A stretch of 37,776 bases of DNA from an uncultured Bacilli bacterium (GCA_934132915.1 CAKPAK010000003.1:1-37776); one strand, 5' to 3'. Counted from the first letter of the stretch, positions 1 to 8,177 are shown. Made by a program: numbers and translations. Notes: a model not told the origin generated them from the sequence alone.

Positions 1-227
1 CATCAGAACAGCATATATAATTAAAATTACCTTTAGACATATCACAAATAACTCTATTCAAATGATAAATATCTATGTATCCTCTACTATCTTCATAGAC
101 AATTGTTTGATATCCAAAAATAACCTCACCACCAAATAACCATATCACCTATATTTCCAATACTCCATGGCACCCAAACTTCTATTTCACAAGTATATAA
201 TCTATCAATATCATATTTTTCAAACAT
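1..227 (-). pseudogene. Frameshifted fragment of an unknown protein gene, running off the left edge
   Basis: On the minus strand an ATG at 227, with AGGA ten bases upstream, opens a frame beginning MFEKYDIDRLYTCEIEVWVP and stopping at a TGA at 126-128 after 33 residues. In the +1 frame, coherent protein-like sequence continues from about position 140 to the window edge (..FGGEVIFGYQTIVYEDSR.., then IDIYHLNRVICDMSKGNF). The two halves join smoothly, which suggests one ancestral gene broken by a single-base indel around 136-146. I do not recognise the family. The break may be a real pseudogene or a sequencing or assembly error. The gene is also truncated by the window edge. Confidence 0.45.
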
Positions 228-300
228 AACTTATCTTCCTATCCCTCTAATAGTATGTTGAAGATATAATACAATACCATGAAAAGAAAAGCAAGAAAAA

Positions 301-329
301 TTTACTTATCAAAACAACTTTGTTATAAT
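301..329 (+). promoter_or_regulatory. Sigma-A type promoter for tilS-ftsH
   Basis: TTTACT at 301-306, a 17-base spacer and TATAAT at 324-329, preceded by TG two bases upstream (extended -10). A start near 336 gives a very short leader before the GAAGGTG ribosome site and the ATG at 351. It rules out the more upstream ATG at 279 as the start of tilS. Confidence 0.6.
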
Positions 330-350
330 ATAGAAAAAAGAAGGTGTATC

Positions 351-1676
351 ATGATTCATATTGAAAAATTTATTCCAAATGAAGAAGAAAATATTGTTGT
401 AGGTTGCTCAGCTGGACCAGACTCCATGGCTCTCCTTCACTATCTAATACATAATACAAAAAACAAAATCATTTGTTGTCACATTAACCATAATGTTAGA
501 AAAGAAAGTAAAGAAGAAGAAAAATACTTAAAAGATTACTGTCAAAAACAAAATATTCCTTTTGAAGTCTACAAAATAGAAAAATACGGGGAAAATAACT
601 TCGAAAATGAAGCAAGAATTAAAAGATACAATTTTTATGAACAAACACTAAAAAAATATAACAGTCACTATCTCTTTTTGGCTCACCATGGAGATGATTT
701 AATCGAAACGATTATCATGAAAATAAATCGAGGATCTAATCTAGAAGGGTATGCTGGCATAAAAGAGATTTCCAAACAAAAAGATTACACAATCATCCGT
801 CCTTTTCTATCTTATACCAAAGAAGATTTATTAGACTATGATGAAAGAAATAATATTGAATATTTTATCGATAAAACTAATCTAGACACTACTTACACAA
901 GAAACAGAATTCGCGCCAATATCTTACCCGTTTTAAAAAAAGAAAGCAAAGACATCCATAAACAATTCTTAAAATATTCAAAAGTCTTACTGGAATATAA
1001 TACTTACATAGAAGAAGTCATTAAAGAAAAAGAAAACAGTATCTATAAGGATAACATACTAGATTTAAATTTATTCAAAAAAGAAAAACCATTCATCCAA
1101 AAAAATGTTCTTTACCATATTCTAAATAATACTTATCAAAATATTCCTAATATTATTACAGATAATCATATTAACAATATCTTAAAAATTATTAATTCTC
1201 CTACTCCTAATTTATCCATAGATTTACCCAAAAACAAACAACTCATAAAAACCTATAATAAATTAATCATCAAAGAAAAAGAAAAGAATCCTCCCCTTAA
1301 CTATAAAGTTCCCTTACAAGAAGAAAATATCTTTGGAAGTATTCTCATCAAAAAAATAAATAAAACCTCTGAAAACGGTAATGATATTTGTAAACTAAAC
1401 ACAAAAAACATCACACTTCCCTTATATTTCAGAAACAAATTACCTGGAGATAAAATTTCCCTTTATAACAGTCCTGGAACAAGAAAAGTAAGTGATATTT
1501 TCATCGATAAAAAAGTTCCCAAAGAAAAAAGAGAAACCTATCCCATTTTAGTTGATGCAAAAGACCAAATAATTTGGATCCCAAATCTAAAAAAGTCCAA
1601 ATTTAATAGCAATTCCGAAGAATTTTATGATATAATACTAAAGTACTGTGAAAAGGAGGAAAAGAATGAACAATAA
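351..1676 (+). CDS. tilS: tRNA(Ile) lysidine synthase TilS
   Basis: TilS joins lysine to C34 of the CAU-anticodon tRNA(Ile) in the cytoplasm, using ATP, so that it reads AUA codons. That reaction matters in an AT-rich genome with many AUA codons. The 441-residue protein has the N-type ATP-pyrophosphatase P-loop SAGPDS at residues 20-25. It then shows NHNVRKES near 46-53, the RGSNLEGYAGI segment, the IRPFL stretch, and a DKTNLD..YTRNRIR block. The C-terminal TilS domain is recognisable from RNKLPGDKISLY, DIFIDKKVPKEKRE and WIP. The start is the ATG at 351 behind GAAGGTG; an upstream in-frame ATG at 279 precedes the promoter. The 3' end overlaps ftsH by 11 bases. hpt, which sits between tilS and ftsH in B. 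subtilis, is absent. Confidence 0.95.
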   Translation: MIHIEKFIPNEEENIVVGCSAGPDSMALLHYLIHNTKNKIICCHINHNVRKESKEEEKYLKDYCQKQNIPFEVYKIEKYGENNFENEARIKRYNFYEQTLKKYNSHYLFLAHHGDDLIETIIMKINRGSNLEGYAGIKEISKQKDYTIIRPFLSYTKEDLLDYDERNNIEYFIDKTNLDTTYTRNRIRANILPVLKKESKDIHKQFLKYSKVLLEYNTYIEEVIKEKENSIYKDNILDLNLFKKEKPFIQKNVLYHILNNTYQNIPNIITDNHINNILKIINSPTPNLSIDLPKNKQLIKTYNKLIIKEKEKNPPLNYKVPLQEENIFGSILIKKINKTSENGNDICKLNTKNITLPLYFRNKLPGDKISLYNSPGTRKVSDIFIDKKVPKEKRETYPILVDAKDQIIWIPNLKKSKFNSNSEEFYDIILKYCEKEEKNEQ

Positions 1677-3591
1677 AACAGTAAAAAAAGGATTATTTCC
1701 CTATGTATTTCTCTTCTGTTTTATCATAGTATGTTTACTAATATTTCAAAACTTTAATACCACTGTAAACAATTTTACCTATGATGAATTCATAAAAGAA
1801 TTAGATAGTAATGAAATTAAAGAATTAAATATCGTTCCAAAAACAAGAAGTGAAACATATGAAATAACAGGAAAATTAAAAGATTATGATGAAAATGAAA
1901 CATTTACTTTAACTTTACCAAAATCAGACGAATTCATCTCTAAAATAACAGATGCTGCTGATAAAAATAAATTTACTCTAAATGTGGAAAGAGACCCTGA
2001 ATCTTCTGAATGGCTAGCCGTATTAACAGAAATTATCCCATTAGCAATCCTAGTAGGAGCAACATTCTGGCTATTCACAAGACAAATCGGAGGCAACAAC
2101 AAATCAATGGACTTCGGAAAATCTCGTGCAAAATTATTAGAAGAAGGAACAAAAACTAACTTCAAAGATGTAGCCGGATTAACAGAAGAAAAAGAAGAAG
2201 TAAAAGAATTAATTGACTTCTTAAAAAATCCAAAGAAATTCCAAGCTATGGGGGCAAGAATACCAAAAGGAGTACTTTTAGTAGGTCCTCCCGGAACAGG
2301 TAAAACCTTACTTGCCAGAGCCGTTGCTGGAGAAGCAAAAGTACCGTTCTATTACATCAGTGGTTCTGACTTTGTAGAATTATTCGTAGGAATTGGGGCA
2401 TCTCGTGTAAGAGATATGTTCAAACAAGCAAAAATGAATGCACCATGTTTAATCTTCATTGATGAAATTGATGCTGTTGGGCGTCAAAGAGGAACAGGAC
2501 TTGGTGGAGGACATGATGAAAGAGAACAAACCCTAAACCAATTATTAACAGAAATGGATGGATTTGGACCTCATGAAGGAATTATTGTAATTGCCGCTAC
2601 TAACCGTCCGGACGTATTAGACCCAGCACTACTTAGACCAGGAAGATTTGACCGTCAAGTTACAGTTGGACTACCAGATAAAAACGCTCGTTTAGAAATC
2701 TTAAAAGTACACGCTAAAAACAAAACACTAGATAAAAATATTACTTTAGAATATCTTGCTAAAAGAACACCAGGCTTCAGTGGCGCTGACCTAGAAAACT
2801 TATTAAATGAAGCAGCCCTACTTACTGTCAGAAGAGGCAAAAAAGCAATTACCATGAGTGAAATTGACGAAGCAACCGACCGTGTTATCATGGGACCTGC
2901 TAAAGTAACAAAGAAATATACAGACAAAGAAAAGAAATTAGTTGCTTACCATGAAGCAGGACACGCTGTTGTTGGCCTTAAACTAGAAGGCGCTAATGAT
3001 GTTCAAAAAATAACCATTATTCCAAGAGGTCAAGCCGGTGGATATACAATGATGACACCAAAAGAAGAAACCTTCACAAGCACAAAACAAGAACTATTAG
3101 AAGCAATCTCAGGCTTATTAGGTGGACGTGTTGCTGAAGAAATCGAATTTGGAGAAATCACTACTGGTGCTCACGACGATTTCAAAAAAGCAACCAAAAT
3201 TGCTAGAAGCATGGTAACAGAATATGGAATGAGTAAATTAGGACCAATGATGTTAGAAGAACCATCAGGAAATACCTTCCTAGGAAGAGATTACACAAAA
3301 AATAGAAACGTATCTGATATCGTTGCCCATGAAATCGACGAAGAAATGCGTAGCATCATCAATGAGTGTTACGAAAAAACAAAGAAAATCTTAAAAGAAA
3401 ATAAAAATTTATTAGATTTAATTGCAAACACTCTATTAGAAGAAGAAACCATTACCAAAGAACAAATTGACTCTTTAGTAGAAACAGGACATCTTCCAAC
3501 CAAAGAAGATAAAGAAGAAAAAAATACTGATGAAGATTCTTCTAAAAAAGAAACTGAAGCAAAAAAAGAAGAGAAAACTGATAAGGAATAA
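1666..3591 (+). CDS. ftsH: ATP-dependent zinc metalloprotease FtsH
   Basis: A membrane-anchored AAA+ protease that degrades misfolded membrane proteins and short-lived regulators. The 641-residue protein has TM1 at about 10-28, an extracytoplasmic domain, and TM2 at about 117-137. Next come Walker A GPPGTGKT (207-214), Walker B LIFIDEID (262-269) and the second region of homology [19 protein letters not shown] (312-330). The zinc site is HEAGH (429-433), and a downstream acidic ligand lies in TTGAHDDF. The C-terminus is a charged K/E-rich tail. The ATG at 1666 follows AAAGGAGG at ideal spacing; a GTG at 1648 lies before that site and is rejected. Translation is probably coupled to tilS, whose stop lies inside the ftsH start region. 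It is transcribed opposite to most of the window. Confidence 0.98.
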   Translation: MNNKTVKKGLFPYVFLFCFIIVCLLIFQNFNTTVNNFTYDEFIKELDSNEIKELNIVPKTRSETYEITGKLKDYDENETFTLTLPKSDEFISKITDAADKNKFTLNVERDPESSEWLAVLTEIIPLAILVGATFWLFTRQIGGNNKSMDFGKSRAKLLEEGTKTNFKDVAGLTEEKEEVKELIDFLKNPKKFQAMGARIPKGVLLVGPPGTGKTLLARAVAGEAKVPFYYISGSDFVELFVGIGASRVRDMFKQAKMNAPCLIFIDEIDAVGRQRGTGLGGGHDEREQTLNQLLTEMDGFGPHEGIIVIAATNRPDVLDPALLRPGRFDRQVTVGLPDKNARLEILKVHAKNKTLDKNITLEYLAKRTPGFSGADLENLLNEAALLTVRRGKKAITMSEIDEATDRVIMGPAKVTKKYTDKEKKLVAYHEAGHAVVGLKLEGANDVQKITIIPRGQAGGYTMMTPKEETFTSTKQELLEAISGLLGGRVAEEIEFGEITTGAHDDFKKATKIARSMVTEYGMSKLGPMMLEEPSGNTFLGRDYTKNRNVSDIVAHEIDEEMRSIINECYEKTKKILKENKNLLDLIANTLLEEETITKEQIDSLVETGHLPTKEDKEEKNTDEDSSKKETEAKKEEKTDKE

Positions 3592-3610
3592 CCATCCTTA
3601 CCAGTTTTTT
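3574..3610 (+). terminator. Intrinsic terminator after ftsH
   Basis: AAAACTG and TAAGGA pair with TCCTTA and CAGTTTT across one A-C mismatch and a 7-base loop, followed by a T-run at 3605-3610. The ftsH stop codon lies inside the loop side of the hairpin. Confidence 0.8.
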
Positions 3611-3739
3611 AATACAAAAAAAATTTTATAAACAACAATTTATAATTGACACAAACCGGTATATTAATTTGTAAAACAATAATAAATTCTTGATAACCAA
3701 AGAATTCTATGCTAACTTTAAATGCGAGGAGTGATAAAT

Positions 3740-4624
3740 ATGACAAAAGAATTGACTATAAGAGCAATTTACCCAGAAAATCAAAAAACAGAAGATGGAT
3801 TTCTATATTTCTGTAGCCAATTACAATTAACCGAAGAAGAAAAAACAGATAAAAGAGTTTTAGAATCTTTAAAAAATTTTTATAATGAAGGCTATCTTAC
3901 TTGCGAGAATTGGTCTATTGGAGGAAAATTTCTAGTCGGTCGCGAACAAGAATTTGGATCTAAAAATAATTCTAAAATAAAAGTTTGTTTCTTTGAAACA
4001 TATGACAATGGAGAAAATTACAATGAAAAACACATAAATAGGTCTTGCGACACCCATGAATTATTTATAGATAATAACAATAACATGATATACCAACAAA
4101 AAAAAATAAGTACAGGTGCCGAAGAAGGAAAAGATATAGTTTACTCATTAACTCAAACAGCAGAAATCACAAATCCTAAAGGAGAAGTTACCACTCGAGT
4201 AAAAGCCGGAACATATCTTAGAGAATCAAAATCATATGGAAGTAAAATGCCTTATTTTAATGAAATAAGAAATTATGGCGCACAAGCCTTCAATAATCTA
4301 GATAACGATTTATTGAAATTTTATCCCGATATGAACATTGTTTATAATCCAGAATATTCAACCATATATTTAAATGACACCAATAGCGGAGTTTACTCTG
4401 GCTGGGGATATTCAGAAGAGAGAAACCCAGACGGAATTACTGCAACTGTTGCTAATTATTACTATGATGAAAATGGAAGAAAAGTACAATTTGCTATTGA
4501 TCCACAAACACCAATAGACGGACAGCATAAAAAAGACATGGGAATTTACGAAAAAATAACATCAGACAAAAATAAAATTGAAGAGATAATCGCAGAACAG
4601 AACCAAAAGCATTCTAGAAGATAA
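3740..4624 (+). CDS. Hypothetical protein, 294 aa
   Basis: No family recognised. The product is soluble-looking and acidic, with no signal peptide or membrane segment. It begins MTKELTIRAIYPENQ and is rich in Asn, Tyr and Glu; cysteines at several positions show no obvious metal-site spacing. The C-terminus is charged (KIEEIIAEQNQKHSRR). The ATG at 3740 follows GAGGAG with an 8-base gap; an in-frame ATG at 3722 overlaps that site and is less likely. The gene is monocistronic, between the ftsH terminator (3574-3610) and the hairpin at 4638-4679. TTGACA at 3646-3651 lies upstream, but I see no convincing -10 at the right distance. B. subtilis has no counterpart at this place, so it is probably an insertion into the conserved block. 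Confidence 0.8.
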   Translation: MTKELTIRAIYPENQKTEDGFLYFCSQLQLTEEEKTDKRVLESLKNFYNEGYLTCENWSIGGKFLVGREQEFGSKNNSKIKVCFFETYDNGENYNEKHINRSCDTHELFIDNNNNMIYQQKKISTGAEEGKDIVYSLTQTAEITNPKGEVTTRVKAGTYLRESKSYGSKMPYFNEIRNYGAQAFNNLDNDLLKFYPDMNIVYNPEYSTIYLNDTNSGVYSGWGYSEERNPDGITATVANYYYDENGRKVQFAIDPQTPIDGQHKKDMGIYEKITSDKNKIEEIIAEQNQKHSRR

Positions 4625-4637
4625 AAAAAAACATAAT

Positions 4638-4679
4638 AAAAAATCTTTCCAAAACATATTTAACATGGAAAGATTTTTT
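4638..4679. terminator. Bidirectional terminator between the 294-aa gene and divIC
   Basis: A perfect 13-bp inverted repeat (4638-4650 with 4667-4679, core AATCTTTCC/GGAAAGATT) with a 16-base loop and A-runs and T-runs on both outer sides. It can end the plus-strand gene at 4624 and the minus-strand divIC transcript ending at 4708. Confidence 0.85.
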
Positions 4680-4707
4680 ATTTACACAAATTTACTTACA
4701 GATTCCC

Positions 4708-5004
4708 CTACTCTTTAATTCTTAAAATTAACTCCCCTTCTTTAGAATACATATACTTCTCACGAACATACCTAGCAATATAATCAGGATCCGATAATCT
4801 CTTTATATCAGCTTGAATTTTATCCTCCTCATCCAATAATTTTTCTCTCTCTTGATTTAATTTCTTTTCTTCATTTTTCATCTCATGGATACGACTCAAA
4901 TCCAAGAAAAAAGTACAACCCAAAGTAGCAATAATAGCACCAAAAAAAAGAATAATAATAAACATCCTCCCTCTTGTCTTAACTGTATACCGTCTTTTTT
5001 TCAT
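4708..5004 (-). CDS. divIC: Septum formation initiator DivIC (FtsB/DivIC family)
   Basis: A bitopic division protein that forms the FtsL-DivIC-DivIB complex at the septum. The 98-residue protein has a basic N-terminus (MKKRRYTVKTRGR), one membrane helix at about 14-33, and a coiled coil at about 38-70 rich in Glu and Lys. The family signature follows: SDPDYIARYVREKYMYSKEG. The size and layout are typical. It lies directly downstream of yabP-yabQ, as in B. subtilis, with 41 bases after yabQ. The bidirectional hairpin at 4638-4679 ends the transcript. Confidence 0.92.
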   Translation of the reverse strand: MKKRRYTVKTRGRMFIIILFFGAIIATLGCTFFLDLSRIHEMKNEEKKLNQEREKLLDEEDKIQADIKRLSDPDYIARYVREKYMYSKEGELILRIKE

Positions 5005-5045
5005 TTAACCACCTACTTATTACATATACAAGTATAACACATTCA

Positions 5046-5321
5046 TTATCTCTTTACAATTTTTTTATAAACTACTTTGCACACAAAATATCCCAAAATT
5101 ATACAAAGAAAAAAATACAAATGAACATATCCATAATTAATTTTCATTAAAATCAAAAAATAAAGCAATACATTAAACATCACAAATAAAAAAGAAACAA
5201 CAATTTTCACAACAAGATTAGAAGAATATAAAAACTTAGAATTCAATTCTAATAGTAAATAAAAAAAACCTCCATACAAAAAAGATACAATCAAGGAAAT
5301 TAATTGAATCCTTAAATTCAT
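5046..5321 (-). CDS. yabQ: YabQ-like spore cortex membrane protein
   Basis: In B. subtilis YabQ is a forespore outer-membrane protein needed for cortex formation, made under sigma-E. This 91-residue product has three to four hydrophobic segments (about 6-25, 34-58, 64-82) and a basic tail KVVYKKIVKR. Sequence alone would only say small polytopic membrane protein. The assignment rests on the conserved order yabP-yabQ-divIC and on size. Its ATG overlaps the yabP stop (TAATG), which indicates translational coupling. It is shorter than many YabQ proteins. Confidence 0.75.
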   Translation of the reverse strand: MNLRIQLISLIVSFLYGGFFYLLLELNSKFLYSSNLVVKIVVSFLFVMFNVLLYFLILMKINYGYVHLYFFLCIILGYFVCKVVYKKIVKR

Positions 5322-5614
5322 TATTTAAATAACTTACTCAAAAAGGTTTCTTCCTTTTCTTTTTTTCCATCTTTTCCTGTATAAGATAAACTATCAACAT
5401 TTCCCTTAATTGTTACATTCCCCTGATAAGTATCTAATTTAATAATTTCTAAGCCACTTCCTTTAATTGTCAAAAATCCCAAAGTCGTATCCATCAAAAA
5501 TTCTTCATTATCAAAACTCTCAATTTTTTTTACCCCCGTAACTAAAACATTTTTTCTTTCTGCAATAGAAATTCCATGACTAAAACTTGAATCTATTTCT
5601 TTTGCCTTGTCCAT
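5321..5614 (-). CDS. yabP: Sporulation protein YabP
   Basis: YabP is a mother-cell protein required for spore cortex assembly; it belongs to the YabP/YqfC family. The 97-residue protein contains the family pattern: AERKNVLVTGVKKIESFD, then DTTLGFLTIKG and LDTYQGNVTIKGNVDSLSY. It ends in a short charged tail. The ATG at 5614 follows AGGAGG with a 6-base gap. The S4-domain gene yabO, which precedes yabP in B. subtilis, is missing. A CATATATT element upstream (about 5633-5640, minus strand) resembles a sigma-E -10, but I could not place a clear -35. Confidence 0.88.
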   Translation of the reverse strand: MDKAKEIDSSFSHGISIAERKNVLVTGVKKIESFDNEEFLMDTTLGFLTIKGSGLEIIKLDTYQGNVTIKGNVDSLSYTGKDGKKEKEETFLSKLFK

Positions 5615-5677
5615 AAAATCCCTCCTAACAAAATATATGCCATATTTCCCAATTAATAACTGATTTTCTACTGAAAA

Positions 5678-5689
5678 TACTGATCAGTA
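5678..5689. repeat. 12-bp perfect palindrome in the yabP leader region
   Basis: TACTGATCAGTA, flanked by A-runs on the left and T-runs on the right, lies between the spoVG terminator and yabP. It could be an operator or simply a secondary hairpin stop. No family assignment is possible from sequence alone. Confidence 0.4.
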
Positions 5690-5700
5690 CTTTTTCTACA

Positions 5701-5733
5701 AAAAAAAAGAAACTACTTATAATCAAGAGTTTC
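5701..5733 (-). terminator. Intrinsic terminator after spoVG
   Basis: On the minus strand GAAACT and CTT pair with AAG and AGTTTC around a short loop (5709-5733), followed by a run of T (A-run at 5701-5708 on the plus strand). It separates spoVG from yabP. Confidence 0.8.
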
Positions 5734-5742
5734 CTAAAATTT

Positions 5743-6000
5743 CTATTCAGCGTTATTGTAAGCTTCAATAATAGCATCTTCAAACATTTTACGTGTTTCC
5801 TTATTAATAGGATGTGCTATATCAGTATGCTCACCAGTAGCAGTAGTTTTGCTAGGCATTGCAATAAACAATCCATTATCGCCATCTATAATTCTAATTC
5901 CCTTAACAACAAAACAATCATCAAGAGTAACAACTGCGATCCCTTTCATCCGAGAATTTTCTTTTTCAATTTTGTGTACAGTAACTGAAGTAATCTTCAT
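5743..6000 (-). CDS. spoVG: Regulatory protein SpoVG
   Basis: A small nucleic-acid-binding regulator conserved across Firmicutes. In B. subtilis it affects septation and cortex formation. The 85 residues match the family nearly throughout: MKITSVTVHKIEKENSRMKG, VTLDDCFVVKGIRIIDG, GLFIAMPSK, then DIAHPINKETRKMFEDAI. It is full length apart from the often variable tail. A ribosome site (AAGGAGAG) lies about 11 bases before the ATG. It has its own promoter (6043-6071) and terminator (5701-5733), so it is transcribed separately from veg and yabP. Confidence 0.97.
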   Translation of the reverse strand: MKITSVTVHKIEKENSRMKGIAVVTLDDCFVVKGIRIIDGDNGLFIAMPSKTTATGEHTDIAHPINKETRKMFEDAIIEAYNNAE

Positions 6001-6042
6001 TATGTATCAACTCTCCTTCTAGAAATGTTACTTTCTAACTAC

Positions 6043-6071
6043 ATTTTATAAAAGTAAAGGAAAAATGTCAA
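6043..6071 (-). promoter_or_regulatory. Sigma-A type promoter for spoVG
   Basis: On the minus strand TTGACA (6066-6071), a 17-base spacer and TAAAAT (6043-6048). The B. subtilis spoVG promoter is sigma-H dependent; this one reads as a vegetative promoter. The leader holds a 6-bp hairpin (6020-6037) just ahead of the ribosome site. Confidence 0.7.
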
Positions 6072-6098
6072 TATTTTTTAAGGATATTTACCATTATT

Positions 6099-6314
6099 TT
6101 ACGATTTAAAAGAAATTTTTACAGTTTCTGTCAAAATATCGTGATAACTAAAACTTTTCTTTCCTTCATTATCTAAAACAATAAAAATATTATGATAAAC
6201 CTCAACAACCTTACCACGATACTCTAAAATACGATTTCTTCCTTCATTATGAATAACCAAAATTTCATTACCAATATGATTGGTTATATCATCTCGAATA
6301 GTATCAATTGTCAT
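6099..6314 (-). CDS. veg: Veg protein
   Basis: Veg is a small, highly expressed Firmicute protein linked to biofilm regulation in B. subtilis; its biochemical role is not settled. The 71-residue product starts MTIDTIRDDITNHIGNEI. It shows the family features: a GR pair (EGRNRILEYRGKVVEVY), the FIVLDNEGKKSFSY stretch and the closing DILTETVKISF. The start at 6314 is fixed by a GGGGG ribosome site 7 bases upstream; longer readings of the frame run back into yabG. The stop of yabG is only 10 bases upstream, so the two are probably co-transcribed, in the same order as in B. subtilis. Confidence 0.92.
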   Translation of the reverse strand: MTIDTIRDDITNHIGNEILVIHNEGRNRILEYRGKVVEVYHNIFIVLDNEGKKSFSYHDILTETVKISFKS

Positions 6315-6324
6315 ACTTTTCCCC

Positions 6325-7089
6325 CTATTCTCTAGGATACCCAACATACATTGTACCCTTCGTAATAATTCCACCCATACCATCAGCACCATATTTTGTT
6401 TTTTCCAAAATTTGAATCAAATCAATATTATTATTCTTATCCGACAAAGCTAGAGAGCTCGCTACAATTGCTGGATCCAATGCATGAATATTAATTCTTT
6501 TAGGACTAGAAGCAAAATTAGCACCTGCCTTAATTAACTCTTCATAATTAGATTGACACGCACCAGCAATAATTAACAACTTTTCATGAGACTTTTCATA
6601 TTTTCGAGCCTCATGAATTGCTTCCACAAAATTCGTCGTATTTTTATAACTTCCATTAGCCCTTTCTCTTTTATACATAGAATCATGCCCCGTAATTACT
6701 AAAATATCTGGATTATACTTTTCTAAAAAAGAAAATATTTTACTACTCAAATCACTTTCAGAACAAAAAATACCATAGGCTTTAATTTTATTTCTTTTAT
6801 AAAAATTCATACATTTAGACAAAAAATCAGAGTCTCCATCAATATGAAGAACTTTTCCCGGAAGATAAAAATATTCATGCCGATCAAGAGATTTATACTC
6901 AATAAAGTCATTCCCAAAATCATCATCAATTTCTTTATCATATAAAACTAAATCCTGAACAGGACTATCTGCCCACAATCGAACACAAGTTCCACTCAAA
7001 AAATAAATATCTCCCTCAATTCCAATAACCCGAAAAATAATATCATTTCCATAAGATTTTCTAGTAACACAATCTCCTATTCTAATCAT
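6325..7089 (-). CDS. yabG: Sporulation-specific protease YabG
   Basis: YabG is a cysteine protease that trims spore coat proteins and, in clostridia, spore germination proteins. The 254-residue product has an N-terminal beta-rich domain (MIRIGDCVTRKSYG). The catalytic-type region follows: DILVITGHDSMYKRERANG near 140-165, then LIIAGACQSNYEELIKAGANFASSPKR with a candidate nucleophile Cys, then INIHALDPAIVA. The ending is YGADGMGGIITKGTMYVGYP. The ATG at 7089 sits behind GGGTGG; frames reaching 7143 have no ribosome site. Both His and Cys of the proposed active centre are present. The gene precedes veg as in B. subtilis and implies genuine spore coat maturation. Confidence 0.93.
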   Translation of the reverse strand: MIRIGDCVTRKSYGNDIIFRVIGIEGDIYFLSGTCVRLWADSPVQDLVLYDKEIDDDFGNDFIEYKSLDRHEYFYLPGKVLHIDGDSDFLSKCMNFYKRNKIKAYGIFCSESDLSSKIFSFLEKYNPDILVITGHDSMYKRERANGSYKNTTNFVEAIHEARKYEKSHEKLLIIAGACQSNYEELIKAGANFASSPKRINIHALDPAIVASSLALSDKNNNIDLIQILEKTKYGADGMGGIITKGTMYVGYPRE

Positions 7090-7208
7090 AAAACCACCCA
7101 TAAAACTATATGAAAAAAATAATGAAAAAGAACTAAAATACATTCTTTTAACAAATACTTAATATTTTTCATCTATAAATACCAAGCTAATTTTCCTTAT
7201 AATAAAAG

Positions 7209-7236
7209 TTGACATTCCAAAAAAAAATGCTATAAT
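7209..7236 (+). promoter_or_regulatory. Strong sigma-A promoter for the 7262 gene
   Basis: TTGACA at 7209-7214, a 16-base spacer and TATAAT at 7231-7236 with TG at 7228-7229 (extended -10). Both hexamers are perfect consensus. The ribosome site AAGGAG lies shortly before the ATG at 7262. Confidence 0.85.
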
Positions 7237-7261
7237 TAAACAACATCACAAGGAGATAAAA

Positions 7262-8143
7262 ATGAATATATTAGAAGAATTAAATCATGATTTAAAAAAA
7301 AATTGGACAATAGAAGAAAAAATAAGATACATATACTTAAAAACTTGTTTTTTATTCTCTTACGACGAAAGATATTTATTTTATAAACAAATAAATGATG
7401 AAGAAAATTTAAAAAGAATCAAAAACAAACACATCGATTTAACAGATCTTCAAGAAGAAAATCGAGTAATTTGCACAACATATGCCAAAGAAATTATTTC
7501 CAAACTAATTACTGAACTCCTAAATATAAAAGTAGAACTTCATGGAAATAGCCACAATTATATAATTATCAATAATAATCAACAAAGAATCAAAGCAGAT
7601 GCAACAATTTCCTCAGATCTTGCTAGAGTAAAAATAAACTTAAATACAAAAGGATACCGAGAAATACATACCTCATCTAATTTTGAATCAAAATTAAAAG
7701 AAATTGATAAAAATATTCAATATATCCCTAAAGAATATTTCAATTACTATCTAAACAAAATAGAACAATCAAAATTGTTTACCTCTTCAAATTCTCTAGA
7801 ATTTCAACTAGATAAATTAAAACTAGTTGAAAATATCTTTCAAACTTATCACTTAAAAAACTACACAGATGCTTCATTTGCAATTTCCTACTTATCAAAA
7901 AAACTATCAATTCAACTTCAAGAATTTCTACTCTTACAAATTCCAAATCAAGAAAATAATATTAACAAATGGAATTTTTTAAATATATACCAACTAACAT
8001 TCAAAAAAGACACAATATATTACATACTAGATAAGCAAAACAAATATTATACTTTTAATGAAATTCCAGAAGAAAACACAAAGTATTATAAAAAAATCTT
8101 ATCTCCTCAAAATTATCAAAAGAAAAATATTTATCCATTCTAA
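7262..8143 (+). CDS. Possible transglutaminase-fold cysteine hydrolase, 293 aa
   Basis: The middle of the protein carries Cys71 in NRVICTTYAKE, His98 in HGNSHNYIII, and Asp113 in IKADATISSDLARVK. The order and spacing suit the Cys-His-Asp triad of the transglutaminase-like superfamily, and the DAT..DL.RVK stretch resembles proteins of that fold in other low-GC Gram-positives. The N-terminal 60 residues are helical and charged. The C-terminal half (about 150-293) is Lys/Asn/Tyr-rich and unrecognised. No signal peptide is visible, so it is probably cytoplasmic. It is monocistronic, behind a consensus promoter and ahead of a strong terminator, and convergent with rsmA. The function is unknown; the superfamily call is an inference from the triad. 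Confidence 0.85.
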   Translation: MNILEELNHDLKKNWTIEEKIRYIYLKTCFLFSYDERYLFYKQINDEENLKRIKNKHIDLTDLQEENRVICTTYAKEIISKLITELLNIKVELHGNSHNYIIINNNQQRIKADATISSDLARVKINLNTKGYREIHTSSNFESKLKEIDKNIQYIPKEYFNYYLNKIEQSKLFTSSNSLEFQLDKLKLVENIFQTYHLKNYTDASFAISYLSKKLSIQLQEFLLLQIPNQENNINKWNFLNIYQLTFKKDTIYYILDKQNKYYTFNEIPEENTKYYKKILSPQNYQKKNIYPF

Positions 8144-8177
8144 CCGTCCAATTAGATAGATAAATATTTTATTTTTT
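8124..8177. terminator. Bidirectional terminator between the 7262 gene and rsmA
   Basis: A two-stage hairpin: the 12-bp arm AAAATATTTATC (8124-8135) pairs with 8159-8170, and TCTAA/TTAGA (8139-8143, 8152-8156) encloses an 8-base loop. T-runs follow on the plus strand and an A-run precedes it. It overlaps the last codons of both convergent genes. Confidence 0.8.

Noticed and set aside
1884..2927. Minus-strand frames inside ftsH
   Set aside because: Antisense shadows of a strongly conserved gene.
7095..7150. Sigma-K promoter (CATANNNTA) for yabG
   Set aside because: A partial -10 match lies too close to the ribosome site, and no paired -35 is visible.
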